A stretch of DNA of 64,000 bases from CAIOYC01 sp965277345 (GCA_965277345.1 CBDICI010000003.1:496001-560000), one strand, 5' to 3'. Positions 9,619 through 17,695 are shown, counted from the stretch's first letter. The notes: generated by a model from the letters alone, not told the origin. A program made the numbers and translations.

Positions 9619-11190
9619 ATGTGGCGTGTTAAGCCACTCGATCAAATCCTGGCTACGGCCGAAAAGAAATCGCTGAAACGCTCGCTGGGTCCGATCCAGC
9701 TCACCATGCTGGGCATTGGCGCCGTCATCGGCACCGGCATCTTCGTGCTCACCGCCACGGCCGCGCAGAAAGCGGGGCCGGGGATGATGGTCTCCTTCAT
9801 GATCGCCGGCCTGGTCTGCGCGGTGGCGGCGCTGTGCTATTCCGAACTGGCCTCCATGGTGCCGGTGGCGGGCTCCGCCTACACCTACTCCTACGCCGTG
9901 ATGGGCGAACTGGTGGCTTGGCTGGTCGGCTGGGCGCTGATCCTGGAATATGCGCTGGGCGCCAGCGCCGTAGCGGTGGGATGGTCGGGACACATCACCG
10001 GTTTCCTCGACGCGGTCGGCTTGCACCTGCCCCATGCGCTGACGGTGGGTCCGCCGATCTCCATCGGTTTCGTCCATGGCGGCGAGATCGGCGGCGTGTT
10101 CAACCTGCCGGCCGTGCTGATCACCGCGGCGGTCACGGCATTGCTCGTCCTCGGCACCAAGGAAAGCGCCACGGTCAACGCGGTGCTGGTGGGCGTGAAG
10201 ATCACCGCCCTGACCCTCTTCGTCATCATCACCCTGCCGCTGGTCACCGGCCATATGAGCAACTTCCATCCGTTCACGCCGCGCGGCTGGGGCAATCCGC
10301 TGAGCTCGACGGGGACAGGGGTGCTCGGCGCCGCGGCGTCGATCTTCTTCGCCTATGTGGGCTTCGACGCGGTTTCGACCGCGGCGGAGGAGACCAAGAA
10401 CCCCCAGGTCAACGTACCCATCGGCCTGATCGGCAGCCTGCTGATCTGTACGGTGTTCTACCTGCTGGTCGCCGGCGGCGCCATCGGCGCGTTCGGCGCC
10501 CAGCCCCTGCTCGACACCTCCACGGGGCAGTATTTCGCCGACGGCTCGCCCGCGCTCTACGCCAGCGCCACCTGCACCGGCCTTCATGCGCCGCTGGTCT
10601 GCTCCAAGGAGGCCCTGGCCCACGTGCTGCGCGAGATCGGCCAGCCCTTCTTCGGCAATCTGCTGGGCCTGGCGGCAACCATCGCCCTACCCTCGGTGGT
10701 GTTGCTGATGATGTATGGCCAGACCCGCATCTTCTTCGTCATGGCGCGCGACGGCCTGCTGCCCAAGGGCCTAAGCGCCGTCCACCCCTCGTTCAAAACG
10801 CCCTGGGTCATCACCCTGGTCACCGGGGTCATCGTGGCCATCGCCGCCGCCTTCCTTCCCGTCGGGGCGCTGGCGGACTATTCCAACGCCGGCACCCTGT
10901 TCGCTTTCGCCGCCGTGTCGCTCGGCGTCATGATCCTGCGCTTCACCGACAAGACCCGCGTTCGCCCGTTCCGCACGCCGCTGCTGTTCGTAGTGGCGCC
11001 GGTGTCGATCATCGGCTGTCTGCTGCTGTTCTTCAGCCTCGGTATCGAGTCCAAACTGGTGTTCATCTTCTGGACCCTGCTCGGACTGGTGATCTACTTC
11101 GCCTTCGGATTCTGGAACTCCAATATCCGCCGCGGCGTGGTCGATGACGTGGACCTGGACGACAGCGGCTCGGGCGAGGCGCCGGCGTAG
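9619..11190 (+). CDS. APC-family cationic amino-acid permease
   Basis: An inner-membrane amino-acid transporter of 523 residues with about 12-14 membrane helices. The first helix has the APC substrate-binding GIGAVIGTGIF motif after the family-typical SLKRSLGPIQLTMLG. Helix 6 contains FFAYVGFDAVSTAAEETKNP, a strong signature of the cationic amino-acid transporter (CAT) branch. A small insertion with Cys residues (ATCTGLHAPLVC) lies around residues 315-330. The start is ATG 9619 with GGGGAAG just upstream; the longer frame from 9547 is unlikely. A GC-rich hairpin follows the stop. Substrate unknown. Confidence 0.92.
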   Translation: MWRVKPLDQILATAEKKSLKRSLGPIQLTMLGIGAVIGTGIFVLTATAAQKAGPGMMVSFMIAGLVCAVAALCYSELASMVPVAGSAYTYSYAVMGELVAWLVGWALILEYALGASAVAVGWSGHITGFLDAVGLHLPHALTVGPPISIGFVHGGEIGGVFNLPAVLITAAVTALLVLGTKESATVNAVLVGVKITALTLFVIITLPLVTGHMSNFHPFTPRGWGNPLSSTGTGVLGAAASIFFAYVGFDAVSTAAEETKNPQVNVPIGLIGSLLICTVFYLLVAGGAIGAFGAQPLLDTSTGQYFADGSPALYASATCTGLHAPLVCSKEALAHVLREIGQPFFGNLLGLAATIALPSVVLLMMYGQTRIFFVMARDGLLPKGLSAVHPSFKTPWVITLVTGVIVAIAAAFLPVGALADYSNAGTLFAFAAVSLGVMILRFTDKTRVRPFRTPLLFVVAPVSIIGCLLLFFSLGIESKLVFIFWTLLGLVIYFAFGFWNSNIRRGVVDDVDLDDSGSGEAPA

Positions 11191-11204
11191 GCCGCGATCC
11201 TTGA

Positions 11205-11238
11205 GGGCGGCGGTGCAGCCCTTGCATCGCCGCCCTTT
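11205..11238 (+). terminator. Putative intrinsic terminator after the permease gene
   Basis: Perfect 8-base arms GGGCGGCG (11205-11212) and CGCCGCCC (11228-11235) with a further TGCA/TGCA pairing in the loop, followed by TTT. The T-run is short, so termination strength is uncertain. It lies between the permease stop and the hydrolase start at 11257. Confidence 0.5.
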
Positions 11239-11256
11239 GCTCATCAGATCACGGCC

Positions 11257-11931
11257 ATGACCAATCCCTCGCCCATTCGCGCCATCGTCGCGCCGGTGAC
11301 GCCGCTGCAGCAGAACTGCACCATCGTCTGGTGCACGGCGACGCAGAAGGCGGCGGTGATCGATCCCGGCGGTGAGACGCCGCGACTGCTCAAGGCCATC
11401 GCCGATCAGGGCCTCACCCTGGAAAAGATCTGGATCACCCACGGCCACATGGATCATGCGGGCGGCGCGGCGGCGATGAAGGACGCCACCGGGGCCCCCA
11501 TCGAGGGTCCCCACCGCAACGACCAGTTCTGGATCGACCGCATCGCCGAGAGCGGCCGACAGTACGGAATGCCCGACGCCCGCGCCTTCACCCCCGACCG
11601 CTGGTTGGAGGACGGCGACACCGTCACGCTCGGGCAAACCACCTGGCAGGTGCGCCATTGCCCCGGCCACACCCCCGGCCACGTTGTGTTCATTCACGAA
11701 GGCGCACGCTTCGCCCAGGTGGGCGATGTGCTGTTCAAGGGCTCCATCGGCCGCACCGACTTTCCGCGCGGCAACCATGCGGACCTGATCCGTGCCATCA
11801 CCACGCGGCTCTGGCCGCTCGGCGACGACATGGCCTTCGTGCCCGGCCACGGACCGATGTCCACCTTTGGGGCGGAACGGAAAACAAATCCGTTCGTGGC
11901 GGATCAGGTCCTGGACGTGGGCGCGCGGTAA
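11257..11931 (+). CDS. Metallo-beta-lactamase-fold hydrolase (glyoxalase II-like)
   Basis: A 224-residue dinuclear-metal hydrolase. The metal-binding motif THGHMDHAGG is intact, with a second His in RHCPGHTPGHVV, an Asp in VGDVLFKGSIGRTDF and a last His in FVPGHGPMSTF. The size and GSIGRTDFPRG pattern match the YcbL/GloC type of short glyoxalase II-like proteins that act on S-D-lactoylglutathione or related thioesters. No signal peptide is present, so it is cytoplasmic. It is a single gene between the permease and a two-component system. Confidence 0.9.
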   Translation: MTNPSPIRAIVAPVTPLQQNCTIVWCTATQKAAVIDPGGETPRLLKAIADQGLTLEKIWITHGHMDHAGGAAAMKDATGAPIEGPHRNDQFWIDRIAESGRQYGMPDARAFTPDRWLEDGDTVTLGQTTWQVRHCPGHTPGHVVFIHEGARFAQVGDVLFKGSIGRTDFPRGNHADLIRAITTRLWPLGDDMAFVPGHGPMSTFGAERKTNPFVADQVLDVGAR

Positions 11932-12025
11932 GCACGGAGTTGCGCTCGGCCGTGCCGGCCTGAGGCGTAAGCGCGCACGTCAACCCTGTTTCAATCCAGA
12001 CATTGCCGGGGCATTGTGCTCTGTC

Positions 12026-12796
12026 ATGACCCGCTCCATGGGAACCATCGCTGAAAACATCACCGGGGTTGCGGGCGCGGCCGCCACCGCCCGCATCGTC
12101 GTCATCGACGACGATCCGGACATTCGCGAACTGGTCTCCGAGTTCCTTACCCGGCATGGCTATGAGGTGGAGGCCGCGGCCGATGCGCAGGGCCTGGCGC
12201 GCGCCTTGGCCAACCACCCCACGGATCTGGTGATCCTCGACGTGATGCTGCCGGGTGAGGACGGCCTGCAGATCTGCCGCCGCCTCGCCGCCACCGACGG
12301 TCCCGCCGTGATCATGCTCTCCGCCATGGGCGAGGAGACCGACCGGATCGTCGGGCTGGAGCTCGGCGCCGACGACTACCTGCCCAAGCCCTGCAATCCC
12401 CGCGAGCTCCTGGCCCGTGTCCGCGCCGTGCTGCGGCGGCGGGGCGAACCGCGCCCTCATGAGGGCGACATCGGCGCCCAGTGCGAGTTCGCCGGCTGGC
12501 GCCTGGATCTTGTCCGCCGCGAGCTGAAGAGCCCGGACGGCGTGGTGGTGAACCTGTCCGGCGGAGAGTTCTCCCTGCTTCGCTCCATGGTGGACCGGCC
12601 CGAGCGCGTGCTGACCCGCGACCAGCTGCTCGACCTGGCGCGCGGCCCCGACAGCGACGCCTATGACCGCGCCATCGACGTGCAGATCAGCCGGTTGCGC
12701 AAGAAGCTCGGCGACAGTTCCGGGGGGGGCGCCGACCTGATCCGCACCGTGCGCAACGAGGGCTATATGTTCATGGCCAAGGTCGCCCGCCGATGA
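12026..12796 (+). CDS. OmpR/PhoB-family response regulator
   Basis: A transcription factor phosphorylated by the adjacent kinase. The receiver domain (about residues 22-135) has the acidic pocket DDD at 28-30, phospho-acceptor Asp72 in VILDVMLPG and Lys121 in YLPKP. The winged-helix output domain spans about 155-255, with LSGGEFSLLRSMVDRPERVL and a recognition region DVQISRLRKKLGD. ATG 12026 gives 256 residues; ATG 12038 is also possible. The kinase starts 13 bases downstream. LPKPCNPRELLARVRAVLRR resembles the OmpR subgroup. Target genes unknown; the EF-hand lipoprotein downstream is a candidate. Confidence 0.94.
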   Translation: MTRSMGTIAENITGVAGAAATARIVVIDDDPDIRELVSEFLTRHGYEVEAAADAQGLARALANHPTDLVILDVMLPGEDGLQICRRLAATDGPAVIMLSAMGEETDRIVGLELGADDYLPKPCNPRELLARVRAVLRRRGEPRPHEGDIGAQCEFAGWRLDLVRRELKSPDGVVVNLSGGEFSLLRSMVDRPERVLTRDQLLDLARGPDSDAYDRAIDVQISRLRKKLGDSSGGGADLIRTVRNEGYMFMAKVARR

Positions 12797-12809
12797 AGGC
12801 GCCCGGGGC

Positions 12810-14204
12810 ATGAGGCTGCCGCGTCCGGCGACGGCGTTCCGCGCGCCCGTCTTCGCCCAGCTTCTCGCCCTCGTCATGGTCAGCCTCGTCGCGGCCCTGG
12901 CCATCAATGTCGCCATCGTCTTTCTGTTGCCGCCACCCGCGCCGGAGATGTATCCGCTGAGCGAGATCGGCGTGGCGCTGAAGGCCAGCGGCCGCACCGT
13001 TCACGCCTCCAACGAGCGGATGTTCACCGCCCATCTGCACGCCACACCGCCCCAGACCACCCACAGCCGCGCCAGCTTTCGCGAGGCGATGCTGACCCGC
13101 AACCTTGCCGACAATCTGGGCGTGCCGGTGGCGAATGTCAGGATCGTGCTGCTGAACCGCCCGCCCGCCGCCAAGCGGCGCCGGGGGGGTCAGACCGGCC
13201 ATGCGGGTCCCTCCGCTTCCGAGTGGAAGCTGCCGCCCCGCGGCTCCCTGCCGCGGTCGCAGGAGGACTTCGCCATGGCCCCGTTCGATGCGGCGCTGGA
13301 GCAGTCGGACGGCCAGTGGATGACGCTGCACGTGGCTGAGTCCGGCCTGGTCAGCGCCTGGCAGTCGCGTGTGCTGCTGTGTTTCGCGCTGAGCGCCCTC
13401 GTGCTGATCCCGCTGGTGTATCTGTTCGCCCGGCGCCTGGCGCGCCCGATCGCCGCCTTCGCCCGCGCCGCCGAACGCCTCGGCCGCGATCCCGGCGCCG
13501 AGCCGGTGCAGATCGAGGGGCCGGCCGAGGTAGAGGTGGCCGCCGCCGCCTTCAACGAGATGCAGGAACGCATTCGCCGCTACGTGCAGGACCGCACCGC
13601 CATGGTCGGCGCGGTGGCGCACGACATGCGCACGCCCCTGACCCGGCTACGCTTCCGCATCGAGGCGGCGCCCGAGCCGCTGCGCAGCAAGATCATCGCC
13701 GACATCGACCAGATGGACGAGATGATCTCCGCCGCCATGGCCTTCGTGCGCGAGGCCTCCAACCCCAATGAGCGCCGCAAGCTGGAGCTGGTTTCACTGG
13801 TGGAGAGCGTGGCGGACGAGATGGCCGAGACCGGCCTGCAGGTCACCGCCGAGGGGTCGGGTCCAGTGGTGATTCACGGCGATCCGGTCGGCCTGCGCCG
13901 GCTGGTCACCAACCTGATGGACAATGCGGTGAAGTTCGCCGGCCATGCGCGCGCCCGCGTCTATGCCGAGGACGGCGCCGCCGTCGTGGAGGTGGATGAC
14001 GACGGTCCCGGCGTGGCGGAGGGTGAACGCGAGACGCTGTTCGAACCGTTCCAGCGCGGCGAACCCTCCCGCTCGCGCGCCACCGGCGGTTCGGGGCTCG
14101 GCCTGGCCGTTGTGCGCTCGGTGGCGCGCGCCCATGGTGGCGAGGCCACCATCGAGAACCGCATGGAGGGCGGCCTGCGGGCCCGCGCCCTCCTGCCGCT
14201 CTGA
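12810..14204 (+). CDS. EnvZ-like sensor histidine kinase
   Basis: A membrane histidine kinase of 464 residues. The first membrane helix is at about 18-40 and the second at about 186-206, enclosing a roughly 145-residue periplasmic sensor region with an unusual basic and Gly-rich loop (KRRRGGQ). A HAMP linker follows, then the HisKA phospho-acceptor His271 in VAHDMRTPLTRLRF. The ATPase domain has the N-box NLMDNAVKFAG, G1 DDDGPGVAEG and G2 GGSGLGLAVV. It is co-directional with the response regulator 13 bases upstream. The signal sensed is unknown. Confidence 0.94.
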   Translation: MRLPRPATAFRAPVFAQLLALVMVSLVAALAINVAIVFLLPPPAPEMYPLSEIGVALKASGRTVHASNERMFTAHLHATPPQTTHSRASFREAMLTRNLADNLGVPVANVRIVLLNRPPAAKRRRGGQTGHAGPSASEWKLPPRGSLPRSQEDFAMAPFDAALEQSDGQWMTLHVAESGLVSAWQSRVLLCFALSALVLIPLVYLFARRLARPIAAFARAAERLGRDPGAEPVQIEGPAEVEVAAAAFNEMQERIRRYVQDRTAMVGAVAHDMRTPLTRLRFRIEAAPEPLRSKIIADIDQMDEMISAAMAFVREASNPNERRKLELVSLVESVADEMAETGLQVTAEGSGPVVIHGDPVGLRRLVTNLMDNAVKFAGHARARVYAEDGAAVVEVDDDGPGVAEGERETLFEPFQRGEPSRSRATGGSGLGLAVVRSVARAHGGEATIENRMEGGLRARALLPL

Positions 14205-14221
14205 CCTCCGCCGGAGTCGCC

Positions 14222-15001
14222 ATGACCACTGTCCGCCCGAAGACCCTGATCCTGGTGCTCGGCGGCTTGTTAGCGCTGGCCGCCTGCGCTGGCGATGAGA
14301 ACGCGGTGAATTACAAGGAGGTCGGGCGTGGCAGTTTCGGACGCGGCGGCGGCGGCGATCCGGCCGCGCGGCGGCCCGGTATTCCCAATCTGTTCATCAG
14401 CCCCTCGGGCAAGCCCTGGCGCGCCGAGCCCGGCCAGCCCTATCCGGTGGCCGCCTGGTTCGCGGCGGCGGACGCCGACCACGACGGCCGGCTGACGCGC
14501 GAGGAGTTCCGCAAGGAGGCGGAGGGGTTCTTCCACGAACTGGACACCAACGGCGACGGCGTCATCGATGGTTTCGAGGCGCAGGCCTATGAGCAGAAGG
14601 TGGCGCCCGAAATCCTGCCCCGGGTCGCCGGCCTGGCCGCGGGCGAAGACATGGACCTGTCGCTCGGCAAGCGGGGGCGCGACAACGGGCCGCAGATCGG
14701 CGGGTCGCGCGCGGCGCGCAGCGCCGGCAAGTCCACGGCGGGCGATCGCCGCCCGGAGGGCGCGGGCGTCTATGGCCTGTTGAACGAGCCCGAACCGGTC
14801 TCCGCCACCGACACCCAGTTCAATTCGCACATCACCCTGGCGGAATGGCTGGCGGCGGCGGATCGACGCTTCGACGCCCTGGACGCCAAACGGCAGGGCT
14901 ATCTGATATCGAATGAGCTGCCCAAGACCCCGGCCCAGGACGCCATCGAGCGGGAAGCCGCCCGCCGCGCCAAGGCGCGGGCGGCGGCCAAATCCAACTA
15001 G
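14222..15001 (+). CDS. EF-hand calcium-binding lipoprotein
   Basis: A 259-residue predicted lipoprotein: the signal sequence ends in the lipobox LALAACAG. Two canonical EF-hand loops are adjacent, DADHDGRLTREEF and DTNGDGVIDGFEA, with Asp/Asn at the calcium-ligand positions and a terminal Glu. A third, degenerate hand near the C-terminus (ALDAKRQGYLISNEL) lacks acidic ligands. The middle is low-complexity and basic. The gene follows the kinase by 17 bases and is probably in the same operon, so it may be an accessory or target of the two-component system. Function beyond calcium binding is unknown. Confidence 0.8.
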   Translation: MTTVRPKTLILVLGGLLALAACAGDENAVNYKEVGRGSFGRGGGGDPAARRPGIPNLFISPSGKPWRAEPGQPYPVAAWFAAADADHDGRLTREEFRKEAEGFFHELDTNGDGVIDGFEAQAYEQKVAPEILPRVAGLAAGEDMDLSLGKRGRDNGPQIGGSRAARSAGKSTAGDRRPEGAGVYGLLNEPEPVSATDTQFNSHITLAEWLAAADRRFDALDAKRQGYLISNELPKTPAQDAIEREAARRAKARAAAKSN

Positions 15002-15003
15002 AG

Positions 15004-15252
15004 CTAGCGCCAGTCGCGCTGAGCCAGAAGGACGCCCAGCAGCAGGCCGGCGGCGAAGGCCGAGGCCGCCGAGACGCCGATGGAGATAAACGGCCTGGTC
15101 TGCACCGTGTCGCGCAGCACGTCGGACTGATCGGCGGCCCAGTCGCGCGCGGCTTCGGCGCGCTCTTCCACGCGGCGGCGGATTTCCGCGGTGCGGGCGG
15201 CGGCTTCCTCGAACGCCTGCGTGGCGGTATCGGCGGTGTCGAAGGCGTCCAT
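15004..15252 (-). CDS. YqjD/ElaB-like (DUF883) small membrane protein
   Basis: An 82-residue protein with a long charged amphipathic helix rich in Ala, Glu and Arg (residues about 10-50) and one C-terminal membrane segment (SIGVSAASAFAAGLLLGVLLA) ending in basic and aromatic residues. This is the layout of DUF883 proteins such as ElaB and YqjD, stress-induced C-tail-anchored proteins reported to associate with ribosomes in E. coli. It lies 62 bases downstream of phyR in the same direction and converges with the EF-hand gene with only 2 bases between them, so it probably belongs to the stress-response locus. Confidence 0.75.
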   Translation of the reverse strand: MDAFDTADTATQAFEEAAARTAEIRRRVEERAEAARDWAADQSDVLRDTVQTRPFISIGVSAASAFAAGLLLGVLLAQRDWR

Positions 15253-15314
15253 GACAGACCTCGCGGTGGCGGCAAACCCGGCGATTGCGGAATACGCCAG
15301 CGACGCGTCGGTTC

Positions 15315-16100
15315 CTAGAAGACGGCGCGGACCTCTTCGGTCTTGCGCTGCGGGGCGTGGAAGAACAGGGCCTGCGCCACCAGCGCCTTCACCGCCTCCT
15401 CGCGGAACGGCTTGGTGATCAGGAAGGCGGGCTCGGGCCGCTCGCCGGTGAGCAGGTGCTCGGGAAAGGCGGTGATGAAGATCACCGGCACGTCCATCTC
15501 GGCCAGAATGTCGTTGGCGGCGTCGATCCCATTGGAGCCATCCGCCAGCCTGATGTCCGCCAGCACCAGGCCCGGCCGGCTGGCCTTGGCCATGATCAGC
15601 GCCTCTTCGTGCGTGGCGGCGGCGCCCACCACGTCATGACCGAGTTCGCGCACCACACGGGTGAGATCCAGCGCGATGATGGGCTCGTCCTCGATGATCA
15701 GCACCTTGGAGGCGAGTTGTCGGTCGAGATCGCTTTCCGCGCCGGCCAGCGTGGCGGTGAAGCTGGCCGTATCCACCTGCAGCACCTGCGCCGCCTCGGT
15801 GGGCGCGAAGCCCTCCACCCCCACCAGCAACAGCGCGGCGCGGCGCGCGGGCGAGAGCCCCTGCAACCGCGCATCGGCCACCGACCCCTGGCCGTCTTCG
15901 GATTCGTCGCGATCCCACACCTGGTGTACGATGCGATAGAGACCGACCTTCAGCGGCAGGTCGGCGTCGAGCCGCAAGGCGCCGCCGAGCAGCCCCTCCA
16001 GCGCAGCCTGCACCAGAGCATCGCCCCGCGCCTGCGATCCGGTAAGGGCGCGCGCATAGCGCCGAAGGTTGGGCGCCTGGCGGACGATCTGTTTTGACAT
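15315..16100 (-). CDS. phyR: General stress response regulator PhyR
   Basis: PhyR is the anti-anti-sigma factor of the alphaproteobacterial general stress response. When phosphorylated, its sigma-like domain binds NepR and frees the EcfG sigma factor. The 261-residue product shows the unique order: N-terminal sigma-like domain (about 1-125, with LRRYARALTGSQARGDALVQ and LSPARRAALLLVGVEGF) then a C-terminal receiver with acidic Glu137/Asp138, phospho-acceptor Asp182 in VLADIRLADGSNG and Lys230 in FLITKPF. ATG 16100 is chosen; the longer frame has no homology. A perfect EcfG-type promoter lies about 70 bases upstream. The usual nepR-ecfG neighbours are not adjacent, but a NepR-like gene lies 1.3 kb away. 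Confidence 0.96.
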   Translation of the reverse strand: MSKQIVRQAPNLRRYARALTGSQARGDALVQAALEGLLGGALRLDADLPLKVGLYRIVHQVWDRDESEDGQGSVADARLQGLSPARRAALLLVGVEGFAPTEAAQVLQVDTASFTATLAGAESDLDRQLASKVLIIEDEPIIALDLTRVVRELGHDVVGAAATHEEALIMAKASRPGLVLADIRLADGSNGIDAANDILAEMDVPVIFITAFPEHLLTGERPEPAFLITKPFREEAVKALVAQALFFHAPQRKTEEVRAVF

Positions 16101-16171
16101 GCCCTGGCCCCCGTCCTGCCGCCTCGTTGTGGGGGCGCCGTCCGCGTGCCGCAGCCGCGTCGTCGGACCGA

Positions 16172-16196
16172 AACGGGGTATTTTAGTCAAGGTTCC
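16172..16196 (-). promoter_or_regulatory. EcfG (general stress sigma) promoter of phyR
   Basis: On the minus strand the sequence reads GGAAC (16196-16192), 16 bases, CGTT (16175-16172). This is the consensus established for alphaproteobacterial EcfG sigma factors (GGAAC-N16/17-CGTT). Transcription would start near 16165, about 65 bases before the phyR ATG. It implies positive feedback of the stress response on phyR. No experiment supports it here. Confidence 0.82.
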
Positions 16197-16287
16197 GCCC
16201 CTTCAGCTTGGGTGGCCGGTAGCCCAAGAGAGCAACCACTCATACGCGACCCCGAACGGCCGCGCGCTGCGCGAACCGCCGCAGGGT

Positions 16288-16968
16288 TCAGCCCGAACCC
16301 ATCAGGTTGCCGATGATGTTGATGCCGAGCGCCAGCACCATGGTGTTGAAGGCGAAGGCGATCAGGGCGTGCACGGTCACCAGGTTGCGCATCCGGCTGG
16401 TGGCGATGTCGAAGTCGGAGACCTGACACGTGGCCCCGACACAGACGGCCACATAGAGGAAGTCGCGATAGGTGGTCGGCTGCTGGCCGGGGAACTTGAT
16501 GCCGGCGTCGTCAGAGCCGTCGTCGTCGCGGTCGCCGAAGAAGCGGTGGGTATAGTGCAGCGTGAACAGGGCCTGCACGGTCATCCAGCTCAGCACCAGG
16601 GTGGAGGCGGACAGGGCGACGATCCACGGCGGCAACCCCTGCTTTCCGCCCGCCTTCACGTCATGCAGCGCCAGCACCATGGCGCCCAGGCTGGCCAAGG
16701 CGGCGACCATGATCACCGACATGAGGATGGCGCGGTTCTCGTCCTCCTGCCGGGCGCGGGCGCGGACAAAGCGCTCATCGGCGGTCAGGATCAGTCGGCC
16801 CACGAAGACGAGGTAGGTCAGCGCCGCCGCGTTCCAGCCGATCAGACCCGAGGCGCCGGAGGGGATTTTCTGCCCCAGGGCGAGGCCGCCGGCAACGACG
16901 CCCACCGCCAAGGCGATAAAGAGTCGCCCCCAATGCAGCCATCGTCCGCGCGCGTCGGATTTGTCCAT
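16288..16968 (-). CDS. DUF1345 integral membrane protein
   Basis: A 226-residue inner-membrane protein with about five to six hydrophobic helices. Family features of DUF1345 are the FTLHYTHRFF segment, a following YRDFLYVAVCVGATCQVSDF stretch and a terminal HALIAFAFNTMVLALGINI helix. ATG 16968 is chosen because a strong AGGGAGA site lies 6 bases upstream; the frame runs further to 17025. It sits in the phyR direction, 187 bases before phyR. The biochemical role of the family is unknown; its placement suggests envelope stress or ion homeostasis, which is inference only. Confidence 0.87.
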   Translation of the reverse strand: MDKSDARGRWLHWGRLFIALAVGVVAGGLALGQKIPSGASGLIGWNAAALTYLVFVGRLILTADERFVRARARQEDENRAILMSVIMVAALASLGAMVLALHDVKAGGKQGLPPWIVALSASTLVLSWMTVQALFTLHYTHRFFGDRDDDGSDDAGIKFPGQQPTTYRDFLYVAVCVGATCQVSDFDIATSRMRNLVTVHALIAFAFNTMVLALGINIIGNLMGSG

Positions 16969-17038
16969 GCGTATCTCCCTGGCGGACATCCTCTCGCGAT
17001 TCGATCCGATAAACCCTTGAGTCAAACGGAACTTGTCG

Positions 17039-17063
17039 GGAACCCCTAGGCGGGAGGGCGGTT
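17039..17063 (+). promoter_or_regulatory. EcfG-type promoter of the KGG gene
   Basis: GGAAC (17039-17043), 16 bases, GGTT (17060-17063), which differs from the stress-sigma consensus only at the first -10 base. Predicted start near 17070, about 48 bases before the KGG-protein ATG. Confidence 0.6.
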
Positions 17064-17117
17064 TCTATTCGCAACTGCTGCCAAGCCGGCAGGACGGTAG
17101 AGAACAGGAGCGATCCC

Positions 17118-17330
17118 ATGGCGCAGGCCTCCAACGCCTCTTCAGGCGGCAAGTCGAATCGGGGCTTCGCCTCGATGGATCCCGAGAAGCAACGCGCGAT
17201 CGCGCGCAAGGGCGGCGAAAGCGTTCCCAACGAGAAGCGCAGCTTTTCACAGGATCGAAGCCTGGCCGCCGCGGCGGGTCGCAAGGGCGGCGAAGCCTCG
17301 CAAGGCGCCCGTAAGAAGCCGAACAGCTGA
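17118..17330 (+). CDS. KGG-repeat stress-induced small protein
   Basis: A 70-residue, highly hydrophilic and basic protein with two KGG motifs, AIARKGGESV and GRKGGEASQG, each in the pattern typical of the KGG (stress-induced acidophilic repeat) family; E. coli YciG and Bacillus GsiB-like proteins belong here. Such proteins are disordered and abundant in general stress conditions. An AACAGGAG site precedes ATG 17118. The upstream EcfG-like promoter supports membership in the PhyR regulon. No enzymatic function is expected. Confidence 0.86.
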   Translation: MAQASNASSGGKSNRGFASMDPEKQRAIARKGGESVPNEKRSFSQDRSLAAAAGRKGGEASQGARKKPNS

Positions 17331-17367
17331 CGTCCAGCGCGAGGCGGTTAGCGAGCGGCTTGCCGAC

Positions 17368-17562
17368 CTATATCCGAGCGGCCGCCCGTTTCGCGCACGG
17401 CGCTGCGACATCGCCGAACAGTTGGCCGCTGACATAGGCGTCGTCGAGCGCTTGCAGGAGGCGGTCGAGCGCGGTCGGCATCGGCTCCGACATCTGCGGT
17501 TCGAACACGCACCTCAGCCGTTCGCAAACCGGTACAAAGGAGGGCGAGTGGGAAGCGTCCAT
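17368..17562 (-). CDS. nepR: NepR-like anti-sigma factor (candidate)
   Basis: A 64-residue protein whose centre matches the NepR core: LRCVFEPQMSEPMPTALDRL followed by LQALDDA, that is L-x3-[YF]-x5-EP-x-P-x5-LL-x2-LD. NepR holds EcfG sigma inactive until phosphorylated PhyR removes it. ATG 17562 is preferred because AGAAGAG lies just upstream; ATG 17592 is in frame but has no ribosome site. A near-consensus stress promoter sits about 45-70 bases upstream. No ecfG follows it, since the KGG gene faces it from the other strand. The call rests on a short motif, so a chance similarity is possible, but locus and promoter agree with it. Confidence 0.6.
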   Translation of the reverse strand: MDASHSPSFVPVCERLRCVFEPQMSEPMPTALDRLLQALDDAYVSGQLFGDVAAPCAKRAAARI

Positions 17563-17607
17563 CGACTCTTCTAAAAAGCTTCGCTGCGACATTGTGTACG
17601 CTCAGAC

Positions 17608-17632
17608 AACCGAACGCAATCGTATCCGTTCG
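17608..17632 (-). promoter_or_regulatory. Near-consensus EcfG promoter of the NepR-like gene
   Basis: Minus strand: CGAAC (17632-17628), 16 bases, GGTT (17611-17608), matching seven of nine consensus bases. It lies inside a perfect 7-base inverted repeat, CCGAACG (17610-17616) and CGTTCGG (17627-17633), which could be an additional operator. Confidence 0.45.
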
Positions 17633-17695
17633 GCACACCTCGCCAAGTCGGACCAATGTCTTCAAAATCCGCGCCGACGCGCGCCACGCGCCTAC

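Noticed and set aside
15291..15315. GGAAC on the minus strand before the YqjD/ElaB-like gene
   Set aside because: GGAAC overlaps the phyR stop, but the -10 position reads TATT at N16 and ATTC at N17 instead of CGTT. Co-transcription with phyR explains the gene better.
16187..16429. 80-codon frame upstream of phyR as a possible nepR
   Set aside because: It is an Arg/His/Pro-rich frame that overlaps the DUF1345 gene end in another phase and lacks the NepR motif.
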